Shown one piece after another: positions 43,626 to 55,399 of a stretch of 64,000 nt of DNA. Every line of letters starts with the position of its first letter. The stretch's first letter is position 1. Origin of the DNA: Amphiura filiformis (Eukaryota; Echinodermata; Ophiuroidea; Amphilepidida; Amphiuridae); contig NC_092635.1 of the NCBI RefSeq assembly GCF_039555335.1, forward strand, positions 52,512,755 through 52,576,754. The letters run 5' to 3'. The notes beneath the pieces are model-generated. The model was not told the DNA's origin, ran no database searches, and was given only the letters and a program-made list of their open reading frames with translations. The position numbers and the translations under genes are program-made.

Positions 43626-46150
43626 TCTCGTCATTGCCAAGTGAATAGGCCTACTATTTAATACATCCCAGCGTTTCTGCGCTGGGGAAAGCAAGGTGGG
43701 GGAAAGGAGAAAATGTTAAACATCGCCACCGTTATATCAATCATACCAAAACAATCGCAATAATTCGGAGAGGGCCTTTTACAGCCTTACCATACCAGTA
43801 CAGGCAGGTACAGGTGCAGACTAAGTTCTTTTTATAGTTCTTTTTCCTGACTATAGTGTTTCACACTGGCAACTATATCATGTAGGCACTATAAGTTTAA
43901 AGATCAATGACTTCTTGTTATAGATGAGTTTCGGGCTATACAGACTTCGAGTATTCGACGTAGAATATTCGATGTAACGTTGTCATGGTTGTCTTCGTTA
44001 TTTACGAGGGTCATTCAAAAAGTTCTACCTCCAGCATCACATCTCTGTTATCCTACGTGCCAGGAAATTGAAATCACCCATGATTTTACTCTTAAATCCT
44101 GGCTACAAAATAAAAGTTATTTGGTGAAAATGTAATTTTTGGTTTTATGTTGGTTAATGGTTAAAATCTGAAGCCAAAAGTTTTGTAAGCATCATATTGT
44201 ATTTAGATAATCTCCACGGTTTTAAAACTGGGAAAATCTAGTGAAACAAGGATACCAAAAAATGTCAAAATCGCAAAATGGATTGTGTATAAACTCGTTT
44301 GGCAAAAAATTGGACACGATTATCGCAAGCCATTGTGGTCATTTTAATATCACTTTCGAAAGCAACGCGTTGCTGCATTGCTGCAATACGTAATGGCACC
44401 AATGGCTTGCGATACATAGTGACTTATCAACGTCATACGTCAGTTACAGCCCGCACAGCCGCATGCGTGGCGATTTATGAAGTTCAATAACACTTTGTCA
44501 CCGATTATAGTCATGATAGTTGACTAGAACTGCTCTTCAGGGAAGCATAGCATCCAATACGCTCTGGTGGGCTGACCTGGAAATAATATAGGCCTACATG
44601 TGTTATAGGTTTACTTTTCTACTACTCCTTGAAAGTTATCAGTATGAGGAATGTGGAAGAATTATCTTCTTAGTCTGATGTCAATGTGAAGAGTGTAATT
44701 CTGGCAAGGAGACATTAAGGAGAGCTTACATAATTTTTTTGTCAAATCAGTGTGTGATTTAGCTGCAAAATCATCCTTGGTCTCATCGGAGTGTTTCAAA
44801 TATCTGATTTTGGAATAATTTCATTATTTGTGAGCATTTTATTAAATTCGGTGGATTTGTGGAACATAAGCCATTTTCTATTCATTGCGAATCAAGGATA
44901 TTTAAAAGGCGCAGCTGTGTGTGACTTTTGGGCCATTTCAGGTCCAGGTAAGTTAACTAAGCCTATAATAATCTGCCATGCTGGGAGGGTGGGGGTCTTA
45001 CAGTGGAAAGTTGGGTGATGTGCGGCAGATGCACTGTCAGGCTTTTTTGGTATAATTGGCAATTTTTGGAAAACTAATTGGGGTGTTTTTCTACATTTTC
45101 TAAACAAATCTGGAAAAAGTGCAATTTTTTTCTCTTCAAATTTGGTATAATTTTGGTTATGTTTTTGGAATCACAGCCGCACATCCCTATACCAATCCAA
45201 AATCAAGACCCACGGCCGGCCCCCGACCGGAGTGCCTCATATTGGTGCTAATTTCACAGAACAGCATTTAATTCATCAAAGTTTTCACTGACACGTTTTC
45301 ACTGACCATTATAAATATACTTTAAATGTATTATGTAATTTTAACACTTACGCTATTCTTTAACACGTGTTTAAAGAACACATATTGAAGTCCTGGGTTG
45401 ATGTGTTTTAAAACATTTGGACACGTAGTGCGAAATATATAGTGTTTTAACAACTTGTAAAAAATGTAACTTGTGTATATTCAACTTGGTGTAAATTGGT
45501 TAAGTGTTAACATTTTAACGGAATAAATATATATGTGAATAGTAAAGGTCAAAGTGTTAAAAATTTTGCTCAAAATCCTTAAGTAGTGTTATTAGCACTT
45601 TTTAGAGCGTGCAAAGGCTATACATTTTGGGAACGATTGTCCGAACGGTCCTTAGTCCGAAAAGGGTTATTTTCAGGACATTAGGTTAGAATTTGGCATG
45701 GATTAGTGAGTGTGTGTTAGGGATATGCGTAGATTATCATCTATGGGATATGGCTATATAGGTTAGGGCTATAGGTTAGGATTAGCGGGTTATGGTTAGG
45801 GTTATGTTTATGGTTATGATAAGGGCTTAGGTTGTAGGGGAAACTTTAGGATTAGTGTTAGAGTAAGTATTTGGGTTTTTAACGATTCGTATTGGTTTTT
45901 CGTACAGCTACATTTTTACGCAGAGTTAATTCTTTAATTGTTTTTCGTGATTATTCCTGTATATAGGATAACAAATAAACACACGTCATATAAACAAGCA
46001 CTTGTGATTTACTTACAAGCACTTACTGTCACTAACACACAAGTTCATTTTAAAGAAGTAGGCCTAACCTTTCGTGCTCCTATTTATATAGCATGCATAT
46101 TCCCAAAATCTTGATTCCGATTTTGAGTTTTCGAGTTGCAGCATGATTAC
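43626..46150. other. Non-coding stretch
   Basis: TACGAGGGTCATTCAAAAAG at 44003 looks like one end of a mariner element, but no partner end was found. CACGATTATCGCAAGCCATT / AATGGCTTGCGAT is an inverted pair at 44316-44414. TTAGGG-like words at 45700-45860 are too irregular for telomeric repeat. Confidence 0.4.
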
Positions 46151-46167
46151 ATGTATTACACTGCTCC

Positions 46168-46490
46168 ATGCCACTGGTTGTAATTCGTTCTGGTGCACCA
46201 GAACGTAATTCAAATTTCACGACATTTTTGCTTAACGAATTAATCTGCAAGAAATTTTTTGTACATAAACATTATGCAGCCAGAGGCTTCCAGTGGTATT
46301 ATCAACATATTTTGAGAAGAGTGGGGGATGAGGTTGTGGATCACGAAATGCCCTTAATCTGCAAGAAATTTTTTGTACCGCATAAACATTATGCAGCCAG
46401 AGGCTTCCAGTGGTATTAAAATCTCAACATATTTAGAGAAAAGTGGGTGGGGGGGGGGGGGGGTGATGCTGTGGATCACGAAATGCCCCT
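46168..46490. repeat. Tandem duplication of ~110 bp next to a CTGGTGCACCAG palindrome
   Basis: TTAATCTGCAAGAAATTTTT..GTGGATCACGAAATGCCC occurs twice (from about 46239 and 46352). TTCGTTCTGGTGCACCAGAA at 46185 and AATCTGCAAGAAATTTTTTG recur inverted at 61265-61345, marking a dispersed family. A 13-G run follows. Confidence 0.75.
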
Positions 46491-46660
46491 TTAATAAAGC
46501 AATCAACAAAATGCGGTTTCATCACCATCATCACTAGAAATAGCTGATGAGTCAGACAACAAAGCATCAACACAGATTGTCTACTTGTATATTGTTTGTA
46601 GACAGTAAACAGTCTTTTCCACTGATGTCTATATACACATAATCTATGATCTACTATACG

Positions 46661-46818
46661 CAGTTGCGGCACCAAGGGGAAAATGCCCCCCCCCCCGTCA
46701 GAACTTCTGCCCCCCCGTTGCGGTGAATTGTGTGCAAAATTTGTTGATTTTGCCCCTCCCCTAAAATTCACTTTGCCCCTCAATGCCCCCCCCGGAAAAA
46801 TTCCTGGTGCCGCCACTG
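46661..46818. mobile_element. hAT-type MITE, perfect 8-bp TSD
   Basis: CAGTTGCGGCACCAAGGGG and CCTGGTGCCGCCACTG ends; ACTATACG directly on both sides (46653-46660, 46819-46826). The inside is rich in TGCCCCCCC runs. Confidence 0.92.
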
Positions 46819-46826
46819 ACTATACG

Positions 46827-48229
46827 CTCGTTTTCAGATTATGTAAGGTCAATACATAGTAGGGGCTAGTAGTGGTTTTGGGGTACATTTGTGTGAAAAA
46901 ACAAGGATCTTCCTTCCCCGAGAGTCCAATATGAAGTAAGATCCTACAACCGGGTCTTTCGGTCGCAGATGTGAAAAAGGAAGAACCTCAGAATGGGATC
47001 TTTTGGGGGCAAATTGGGTTTGGGGGGAGCAGATGTTGTACAAAAAAGATGTAGTGGGAGCAAAAAGTCATGGGGAATATGAGGGAAGTGTCTTTGGGTG
47101 ACAAACGGGCAAAAAACTTTGGGACTGCACAAAACCATGCATGCACATCTTAGTATTGAGTACCCCCTCCCCCACCTCCGATGTAAACACAAACACTTTG
47201 ACATTGTTATGAAACAATCCTTTAAAAGTGTATACCCACAATAAGGCGACCGAGTAGTCTCCTCTTCCGGCCCTAATGGCTAGCCATAGCTATAGCTTGC
47301 CGCAGGCCATATAGATGACAAACCGCTATTTCCTCATACACTCTGTCATTAAGTATAAAGGTGCGTGGACTCTTGAAAGATTTTTGTCAATCTTTTATAA
47401 AAATAACGAGCAGACGGCATTTTTATGCGTTTGTCTCGTCATTTCAAAGCCTATTGTCTTTATTTTCAGACACCTTACCATTCATCCTATGACAATAAGC
47501 ACAATAAGTGTGGCAAAGCTTCCGTTATGTAGGGCAAAGTTTTGATTTATGTCTGGAAAAAATATTATGTGAAAATATTATGTGAAACATTATACTGCTG
47601 TACTGAAACTCTTAACTCTTAGAAAAAGGTTCCAAGTAAAACCTAAAAAGGCTCTTAAGCTGTCCTTTTAGAACCTTTTAGTTATACAAAGAACTAAAAA
47701 ATTGTAATTTTTTTTCAACATGGCAGAACCCCACTGGATGACAATTTGTCGGTAGAAAATAAAATGTAAGACCGTTGTAAGTAAAAATTGAGATTGAATC
47801 AATTTTGAATAATTTACCATAAAATTTGTATTACATCGCGAATTTCAAAAAATCAAAATTATTTTGATATCAGAAGGACATTCTACGTATTCAGAATGCA
47901 ATTCGATATGTCTGATGTGCTCCCATGTCCCACAAAGAATACTGTAGGCCTATAAACGTTGCTATCCGATCCCTTAACTGAAACATAATCAATTTTACAA
48001 CTTCAAAACGTGACTCAAAAGGTGTGTTGTCATGTGTGCTTTTTCATAATTTGTCAAAATCTCAATTTCTCCAAAAATGTTACTTACGACGGCCTTGTAT
48101 TTTACTGACGAAATGTTATACAAAACGTTTTACAGAAAGCGTTTAAATGTGGGGTTATAGCGGGTACCAAACGTTTTAATAACATCAATGAGGGGAGGGG
48201 AGGAATTAATATAATTATTGATTTCCTTG
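46827..48229. other. Non-coding stretch with a half MITE at 47795-47977
   Basis: 47795-47977 matches the right arm of 25302-25945 (ATAATTTACCATAAAATTTG, GATATCAGAAGGACATTC, GATCCCTTAA). 46860-47180 carries TCTTTGGGTGAC and GGGATC phrases like those at 41960-42180. Nothing coding. Confidence 0.5.
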
Positions 48230-48757
48230 TTCGAATTACAGTAAGCCAAAGAATTAAGGTACCACTTGTGTTCACCCCTGTATATCCTAAATAAAGTGTC
48301 AAGATTACACGTAAAACAAGCAGCCAATACCTGTACTCTTTAAGCTCTGATTTAAGACCTTAATATGTGTTGAAAATTAAAGAAACAGTGATTTAAAACC
48401 TAATGAAGAAACGAAATCAAAAGTTGCACTTTTGTGTTCTAATCAATGAAAGCACGACGTTGGTTTAACGTGCTAATCAATGGAAGCATGACGCTAGTTC
48501 TCTTGTTCGCGAACGCTTTGTGTACAAATCAATAGGGCATGCAATGGAGCAAACTGAAACTTTTAAATTTGCATCTTCCTTGGGTTTTTGGATTGTCATG
48601 TCTTTATTTCATGAACAATTTCAATGAATGAGGTCTTAAATTCGAGCTAAAAAGATGCAGCTATTGGCTGCTGGTTCCAATTATGACATATCTGTCTTTG
48701 TTTAGGATATACAGGGAATGAACATAACTGGTACCTTAATTCTTTGGCTTACTGTAC
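48230..48757. repeat. Large imperfect palindrome
   Basis: TACAGTAAGCCAAAGAATTA..GGTACC and TATATCCTAAA.. are inverted at 48700-48757 (TTTAGGATATACAGGG, GGTACCTTAATTCTTTGGCT). Middle parts (AAGCAGCCAATA / TATTGGCTGCTGG) also pair. Confidence 0.7.
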
Positions 48758-49600
48758 ATGCTGTATATCCCTCTGCCAAAAGCAAGTTCAGCAACCAAAG
48801 TAAACATGCATGGTAAATAGCAGCAAAATAATGCTGGATTCTAAAGCTGGCAGGAAAATATCCCCCATGTTCAATGTCAAAAAAATATAAATGTATGTTA
48901 CCAATTGAAACATGGAATCTAAGAGCAACTAGCATATGGTCCCGTTCCCGATTGATAAGGGACCGTTCACAAACACTTGTAAGGGGGGCCTGATGCAAAA
49001 GGGGGGCCCTGAAATTTTTTGACCCTCCTATTAAAGGGGGGCCCTGAAAAAAATTATCACAAATTTTCATGGAAAAATTGAGTTTATATGCTTTTCTATG
49101 GGGTTGACCCATAATTTTCATGTCAAAAAGGCGGGGGGGGGTTGGAATTTTTGAGGTCGGGAAAGGGGGGGGGGGCGAACAATTTTCGCGGTGAATTTTT
49201 TTGCATCAGGCCCTCCCTTACAAGTGTTTGTGAACGGTCCCTAATGTCGTTCAGGAGACATTCTCGATTTAGGCAATCCAGAACTTTCCTAAACATGCCA
49301 GAAGATTATTATGTACATTCTGAACATGCTGAGAATGTAATGAAATTACATGTCCATGTGTTTTTTATAATGATAGTTGCTGAAAGAGCCTAAACCCTAA
49401 GTATTTTCAGAAGCTCGGAAGGAACAATAAAACACATTATCAGTACATTACATCTATTTCTGTTCACTTTTGTGCGACAAAGCTGCTTCTAATATTTCTT
49501 TTAGGGTAAAATTGTCCTTGCCCAATGTCCATAAATAGAAGGCTATAATGTGACACACTTTCTGGCACAAAGGTAACAAAACATTTGGACATACCGGATG
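48758..49600. repeat. Left arm of a ~5-kb inverted duplication
   Basis: TATATCCCTCTGCCAAAAGC, AAAGTAAACATGCATGG, GGCAATCCAGAACTTTCCTA, CAGAAGCTCGGAAGGAA and GCCCAATGTCCATAAATAG all recur in inverse order and strand at 51940-53775. A Harbinger-like MITE interrupts this arm. Confidence 0.8.
48959..49241. mobile_element. PIF/Harbinger-like MITE, TAA duplication
   Basis: GGGACCGTTCACAAACACTT / AAGTGTTTGTGAACGGTCCC ends; TAA at 48956-48958 and 49242-49244. The matching place in the other arm (about 53270) reads GACATTAAATC without it. Long G runs inside. Confidence 0.88.
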
Positions 49601-50194
49601 CAACTCGTAATTCTACAGCAATCGCGAACTGAATCCATAGGCCGTATCAGTGGAGATGATACGTGGGTCATTCAAAAAAATCTGCTTCACCCTCATATCT
49701 CAGCTTCTGCAAACAGTAGCCCTGTCGTATGATCATCATGGTTATACCAACTTCACGGAGTGCACAAAGGCAGACGCGTCCGATCCCACCCACACATTTC
49801 AAAAATAAATATACCCTACTAATCATGATAAATGCAGCGATTGCTGTAGAATTAGGAGGTACATCCTATATGGAAATATCAGCTGTTCTGTTACCTTTGT
49901 GTCAGAAGTATGTCACATACACTACCAGTATGCTTCAACTATATTATAAATACGTATTTATAAATACGCACTTGACCACCTCCGCGCTGCCATAACAGAT
50001 TGTAGACAATAAATCTCGAAGTGACCTTCTACATTAGCGAGTGGTCTGCGTGTACATTTTAATGCAAAGGTGGTAAACAACATAAGACTACTGTGCAGCA
50101 AAATTGTCTATTTTGTTCAACTTTGTGATTATATTGTCAACGTTTCCGTTAATAAATATTTTTTCCGTCGTCAAATACTTTCAAAACATTGTGT

Positions 50195-50661
50195 TTTTGA
50201 TAACACATATGTGACCATCTATCTAAATCTAAATCACTAAATGATCTTGCACCAGAATATATCAAATGTCTCCTCCAACCATATAACCCTCCTCGTATGC
50301 TCCGTTCTAGTGACAAATCGCTTCTCTGCGAACCCCGTTCAAAACATTCATGGGGGGATAGGGCTTTTTCAATTGCTTCACCACGTCTCTGGAATACTCT
50401 GCCAACCCACATTAAACTAAGTACATCTTTAACACAGTTTAAAAGTTCTTTAAAAACTCACTTAATGAAAGAAGCATTTTACTGATGTGCATCACCATAT
50501 TTTGTTCACCTATTGATTGTTGTTCATGTGTAGATTAAGTTGTAATGAAAATTAATTTTTATTTTGTAGTTTAAGTTAATCTTTGTATCGCGCCTTGAGC
50601 GCCATTGATTTGGTGGAGATGTGCGCATTAGAAATTCACATTATTATTATTATTATTATTA
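50195..50661 (+). mobile_element. 5'-truncated non-LTR retrotransposon (LINE) tail
   Basis: Plus frame ending at 50485 encodes LNDLAPEYIKCLLQPYNPPR, then SWGDRAFSIASPRLWNTLP and LTQFKSSLKTHLMKEAF, the C-terminal segment after the reverse transcriptase in many LINEs. A 3' UTR and an (ATT)n tail at 50641-50661 follow. No RT core remains, so it is a dead copy. The clade (CR1/Jockey/L2-like) is not settled. Confidence 0.8.
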
Positions 50662-50989
50662 CTAGTGCGCCTGTTGCTGTAATAGCCCTTTAGCTATTAG
50701 GTGGTATGTGGGCACTTATTGGGGTATGTGGGCGCTTAGTGGGGTAGGGGCGCTTATAGAAATCATTTTCAGCAATGAATGCTGGGAAGACACTATAGCA
50801 TATTTGCAGCAATGCATTCTGGGTAGACATTTACAGTGCATTTCAAATTGGGCAGATAGCCAAAATCTGAAGGGAATTACCTTGTTCACCTGCTTGGGCA
50901 GCTTGAAACTTGTTGTATATTGTCTAGTGGATTCTTTTTATCCATATCCACTTGCTGCTTTGTATCCATGTGGGGTATTTTTCCCCTAT

Positions 50990-51165
50990 GACCTTTGACC
51001 TTGACCTCCGATGACCTTTGAAACTACCCGGTAAACAGCGCACGCCCGATACCCATCTATGTGTGAAATATCGGAACGATGCGTCGAAGCGCGGCGGAAC
51101 GCATAGCCGGACAGACAGACAGACACACAACGGCTATTATTTTAGTAGTATAGATATATGTGTAA
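50990..51165. repeat. Interspersed repeat end with GACA tract
   Basis: GACCTTTGACCTTGACCTCC and TATCGGAACGATGCGTCGAA, then GACAGACAGACAGACAC and TAGTAGTATAGAT. This looks like the 3' terminus of a dispersed element; the class is unknown. Confidence 0.4.
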
Positions 51166-51589
51166 TAATTTTGCTATTAAATTAATACAGGTACTTAAAT
51201 TTGATGACTATTTATCTAGCGAGTTCCTATTCTTTTTAATGCCTGATGATTTGGTCACCCTTGCTCTCTTGGTATGTCGTGCCCATGGGTCACGTGCGTA
51301 TTTATAAATACGTATTTATAAATATAGTCAAAGGTAGCTGGCTACTCAAAAATTAAAGGATTAGATTTATTTCTGAGCTGTTTTTCAAAAACAGCATTAA
51401 CGTTGAAACATGGTTGAAATAAGATAGTGTCTGATTCCTGATTTAAGATTAGTGTAATTTCATTTGGTAATGTTAGCTAATGTTCAGGCAACAGAACACT
51501 TGTACTGAAATACTGAAAAAACAATTATGAGAATATGCAAGAAAATTAGGATTGTCAGATTCTAATTCATGAAAAAGTTTGAATAGTAT

Positions 51590-51925
51590 CTATGATGTAA
51601 ACTGGCCTCAAAAAGAAACTTATAATTTTTCACAAGGTCATATCTTAAAATCCTCTCCATAAAAATTAACAAAAATTGCACACAGGATTACTTCAATACT
51701 CTACTCTAAACACATGTCAGTAACCAAGCAGTTGGATGTGAATTTTGGTCCAGGAAGGTGTTCCATGTCAGTGCATTTTGCTGTTGTGTCAGTTGGACAA
51801 CTGCTTGGTTACTTAGAGTAGAGTATTGAAGTAATCCTTTGTGCAATTTTTGTTCATTTTTATGGAGAGGATTTTAAGATATGACATTGTGAAAAACTAT
51901 AAGTTTCTTTTTGAGCATGTTGAGG
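51590..51925. repeat. Palindrome with ~120-bp arms
   Basis: AAAAAGAAACTTATAATTTT.., ATCCTCTCCATAAAAATTA.. and GTAACCAAGCAGTTG are inverted at 51785-51920. The loop reads GGTGTTCCATGTCAGTGC. Confidence 0.8.
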
Positions 51926-52127
51926 CCAGGTTATATTACGGTCTACTATTTATGGGCATTGGGCAAGGACAATTCTAATCTAATAAAAAATATTAAAAGC
52001 AACTTTGTCGTTAAGAAAGAACAGAAATAGATTTGTACTGATATCGGGTTTATTATTCCTTCCGAGCTTCTGAAAATACTTTTTCGCTTTCAGCGATTTC
52101 TATAATATCTATCATATTAAACCAATA

Positions 52128-53152
52128 CAGGGTGTCCCAGAAAAAAAATACCGGGCAAATGAATTTGGATGTAAGTCGAGAAATAGACATCAGAATCCAA
52201 AAATCAAAACATCAGTGTGTATCCCATCTTATTCTGTATCTTGTACGTTAATTTTACTGGAATCAGTTGACTGATTGCGAAGAAATGAGTGATTACATAA
52301 CGCATGCCTCAATTCACTTCATTCCAAGTTTGAAAGAAAGATCATTCAACACAATGCGCACTAGTTAATGTCATATTTTGTTCGGTGAAATCATTTTCGT
52401 TCTTTTTAAACAATCCGTATTTTCAAAACATCCAATTAGGTTTTGTTCAAATTTGAAAACCTGCACGATATTGAAAATGAAAGCTTGCATGTAAGATGAT
52501 GCTCCGGTACTTGTAAATATCCTTTTTCGTTAATGTTGATCTAAATGTTGCATAAAGAATTATTCTAAAAAGAATTCCAGCTGGCTTTAAAAAATTCTCA
52601 CACACATTAATGTTTTTGGAATATTTCCAAGAAATTGTAATGCAAAACATTAATGTTGCATGGTATCAAAATCACACGTAAAACTGTAAGCACTTGATCA
52701 TTGTCATTCTTGGCTCAAATGTTCTTTGGAAAGTTAAAATATAACATATTTGCACAACCTAAAGAATTAAAGTTGAAAGCTTCCAATTGCAGAAATCAAA
52801 GTTTTCTCGGACAAACTGTTATTTATCTTCAGTGAAAGCATTAAAAACATAACACCGTCGGATTATAAAATAGATAATGTGGACTAAATTTAATGAGATA
52901 CACAAACTTTAGGAAGCGGTGAGCGAGTATGAAAAAGCGCCTGTTGATCAAACTTGGAATGAACTGCATTGATGCATGCTTTATTTAATTGTTAATTTCT
53001 TCGCAACTAGTCAACAGAATCAAATACAATTTTAGTATATGATGCACAATAAAATAGGCTATGAGCTGCATTTTAATTTTTTTGATTCTTATGTCTATTT
53101 CTCGACTTACGTTCAATTTTATTCACTCGGTATTTTTTTCTGGGACACCCTG
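52128..53152. mobile_element. Tc1/mariner-like non-autonomous element, TA duplication
   Basis: CAGGGTGTCCCAGAAAAAAA at the left and TTTTTTTCTGGGACACCCTG at the right, with TA on both sides. The arms pair over about 220 bp (CGACTTAC.., TCATTCCAAGTTTGA..). No transposase frame in the 1,025 bp. It interrupts the right arm of the inverted duplication. Confidence 0.85.
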
Positions 53153-53420
53153 TAGAATAAACTTATTACATTTCCAGTATGTTCAGAATGTTAAATACAT
53201 AATGCTTTTAGCATGTTTAGGAAAGTTCTGGATTGCCTAAATACAAGTATATGTCTCCTGAACGACATTAAATCAGGCAACCGGGAAGGAACTGGGCCAT
53301 TTTGTTAGTTGCACTTGGCCTAGATGCCATGTTTCAATTTGTAACATGCAGATTTTTTGACATTGAACATGTGGAATATTTTCCTGTATAAAGATGGAGC
53401 AAATGCCAGCTTGCGAATTA

Positions 53421-53703
53421 GGCTATTCCATGTGTTAAAAATCCACACTACCACTGTGGAAGATTTTGGAAATATCTTCCACAGGGGGAGTATGAATTTC
53501 AAATGGAATTACATATTAGCAGCTCCATTTGAATCTCACCCTCCTCCAGGGAAATATTCAGGTTGAATCTTACTCAGAGGGTGTATGAAATTTAAATGGA
53601 GCTGCCTAATGTGCTCATTTCATTTGAAATTCATACTCCTCCTGTGGCAGATATTTCCAAAATCTTCCACAGGGGTAGTGTGGATTTTAAATGGAATGGC
53701 CCA
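53421..53703. mobile_element. Palindromic MITE, CTTCCACAGGGGTAGTGTGG family
   Basis: GGCTATTCCATGTGTTAAAA at the left and GATTTTAAATGGAATGGCCC at the right; inner GGAAATATCTTCCACAGGGG is mirrored at 53640. Sister of 8382-8661. Confidence 0.85.
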
Positions 53704-54015
53704 ACCCAGCGTTATTGCTGCTATTTATCATGTTTACTTTGGTGGCTGAACTTGCTTTTGCCATAGGGATATAATCCAGAAAGGAAATCAATAATTATGT
53801 TAATTCCTCTCCTCATTAATACCCATTAAATATTAAGAACCCGGACACTAACTGCATAATGATGAAGACAAGTTTGCAGTGATCATGGTAATTAAGTAAT
53901 TGTTTCCAAGTATGATGCAGTTAATTAGATCGCAGACAAATATATTTAGGCAAGTTAGACAGCTACTTTGAAATAAGCTCTTTTTCCTATATAGGCGTTT
54001 CAAACTTTGGAAATA

Positions 54016-55187
54016 CCATTGTTGTTTTTTATTGGAACTTATTTGGTTGCCTTAACCATTGTTGTTTTTTATTGGAACTTATTTGGTTGCCTTAACCATT
54101 GTTGTTTTTTATTGGAACTTATTTGGTTGCCTTAACCATTGTTGTTTTTTATTGGAACTTATTTGGTTGCCTTAACCATTGTTGTTTTTATTGTAACTTA
54201 TTTGGTTGCCTTAACCATTGTTGTTTTTATTGGAACTTATTTGGTTGCCTTAACCATTGTTGTTTTTATTGGAACTTATTTGGTTGCCTTAACCATTGTT
54301 GTTTTTATTGGAACTTATTTGGTTGCCTTAAACCATTGTTGTTTTTTATTGGAACTTATTTGGTTGCCTTAACCATTGTTGTTTTTTATTGGAACTTATT
54401 TGGTTGCCTTAACCATTGTTGTTTAGTGTGTCGGTGTAGTTTGGTAGTGTAACTTATTTGGTTGCCTTAACCATTGTTGTTTTTTATTGGAACTTATTTG
54501 GTTGCCTTAACCATTGTTGTTTTTTATTGGAACTTATTTGGTTGCCTTAACCATTGTTGTTTTTTATTGGAACTTATTTGGTTGCCTTAACCATTGTTGT
54601 TTTTTATTGGAACTTATTTGGTTGCCTTAAGGGGGTACTACACCCCTGCCCAATTTTGTGCCTATTTTTGAATTTTTCTGAAAAATTATAGCGCATTGGG
54701 GACAAGTAAGATATGTATATTATAGGGGCAAGGACTGCAACTACTGCACTGGAAAGTTTTACTTCAGCACAGACAACAGTTGTGGAGTTACAGTCAAAAA
54801 TGAGGGAAAACCAATATTTGATCAATAAATCAATAACTACTTGCTTTGAGTTGCTGAATTTTCAGTACAGTAGTTGTAGACCTTGCCCCTATAATATACA
54901 TATCTTACTGGTTACCAATGTGCTATAATATTTGAGATAAATTCAAAAATAGGCACATAATTGGTCAGGGGTGTAGTACCCCCTTAACCATTGTTGTTTT
55001 TTATTGGAACTTATTTGGTTGCCTTAACCATTGTTGTTTTTTATTGGAACTTATTTGGTTGCCTTAACCATTGTTGTTTTTTATTGGAACTTATTTGGTT
55101 GCCTTAACCATTGTTGTTTTTTATTGGAACTTATTTGGTTGCCTTAACCATTGTTGTTTTTCATTGGAACTTATTTGGTTGCCTTAA
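54016..55187. repeat. 40-bp tandem array (about 20 units), interrupted once
   Basis: Unit built of ACCATTGTTGTTTTTTATTG and GAACTTATTTGGTTGCCTTA, 39-40 bp. Units are nearly identical, except a variant at about 54420-54455. The array is split by the MITE at 54631-54983. The 117-codon frame of repeating FIGTYLVALTIVV is a product of the repeat. Confidence 0.97.
54631..54983. mobile_element. TTAA-flanked MITE inserted in the tandem array (piggyBac-like)
   Basis: GGGGGTACTACACCCCTGCC ... GGTCAGGGGTGTAGTACCCCC, 353 bp, with TTAA at 54627-54630 and 54984-54987. Every empty array unit shows one TTAA at the same place (GGTTGCC-TTAA-CCATTG), so element limits and TTAA duplication are exact. Confidence 0.97.
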
Positions 55188-55399
55188 AATGTTAAAACGT
55201 CTTTGAAGCTACTTTAATTATTGTCATAAGACTGAGTATATAGTAAGCCCTGAGTAATCAAGGATTCCGTCAAGGATAAAAAGGACTTGAAGTTGATACA
55301 GGGATTTGCAACTTTTTGCAGATGCTAATTGCAATGTTGCAAATTCAAACAGAATTCAAACAAAATTAAAATTGAGTGGCACCGCTGTCTTTTTAATAT

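Larger units (their letters stand above)
51940..53775. repeat. Right arm of the ~5-kb inverted duplication
   Basis: Reverse-complement blocks of 48758-49600 appear in mirror order: 51945-52085, 53165-53345 and 53705-53775. They are separated by the mariner-like element and the palindromic MITE at 53421. Confidence 0.78.

Noticed and set aside
45700..45860. Internal telomeric repeat
   Set aside because: TTAGG-like words are irregular in spacing and sequence; no run of perfect units.
54099..54452. 117-codon repeating frame that looks like a membrane protein
   Set aside because: A 40-bp unit read in three frames gives an apparent repeat protein; there is no start context, no unique flank and a transposon splits the array.
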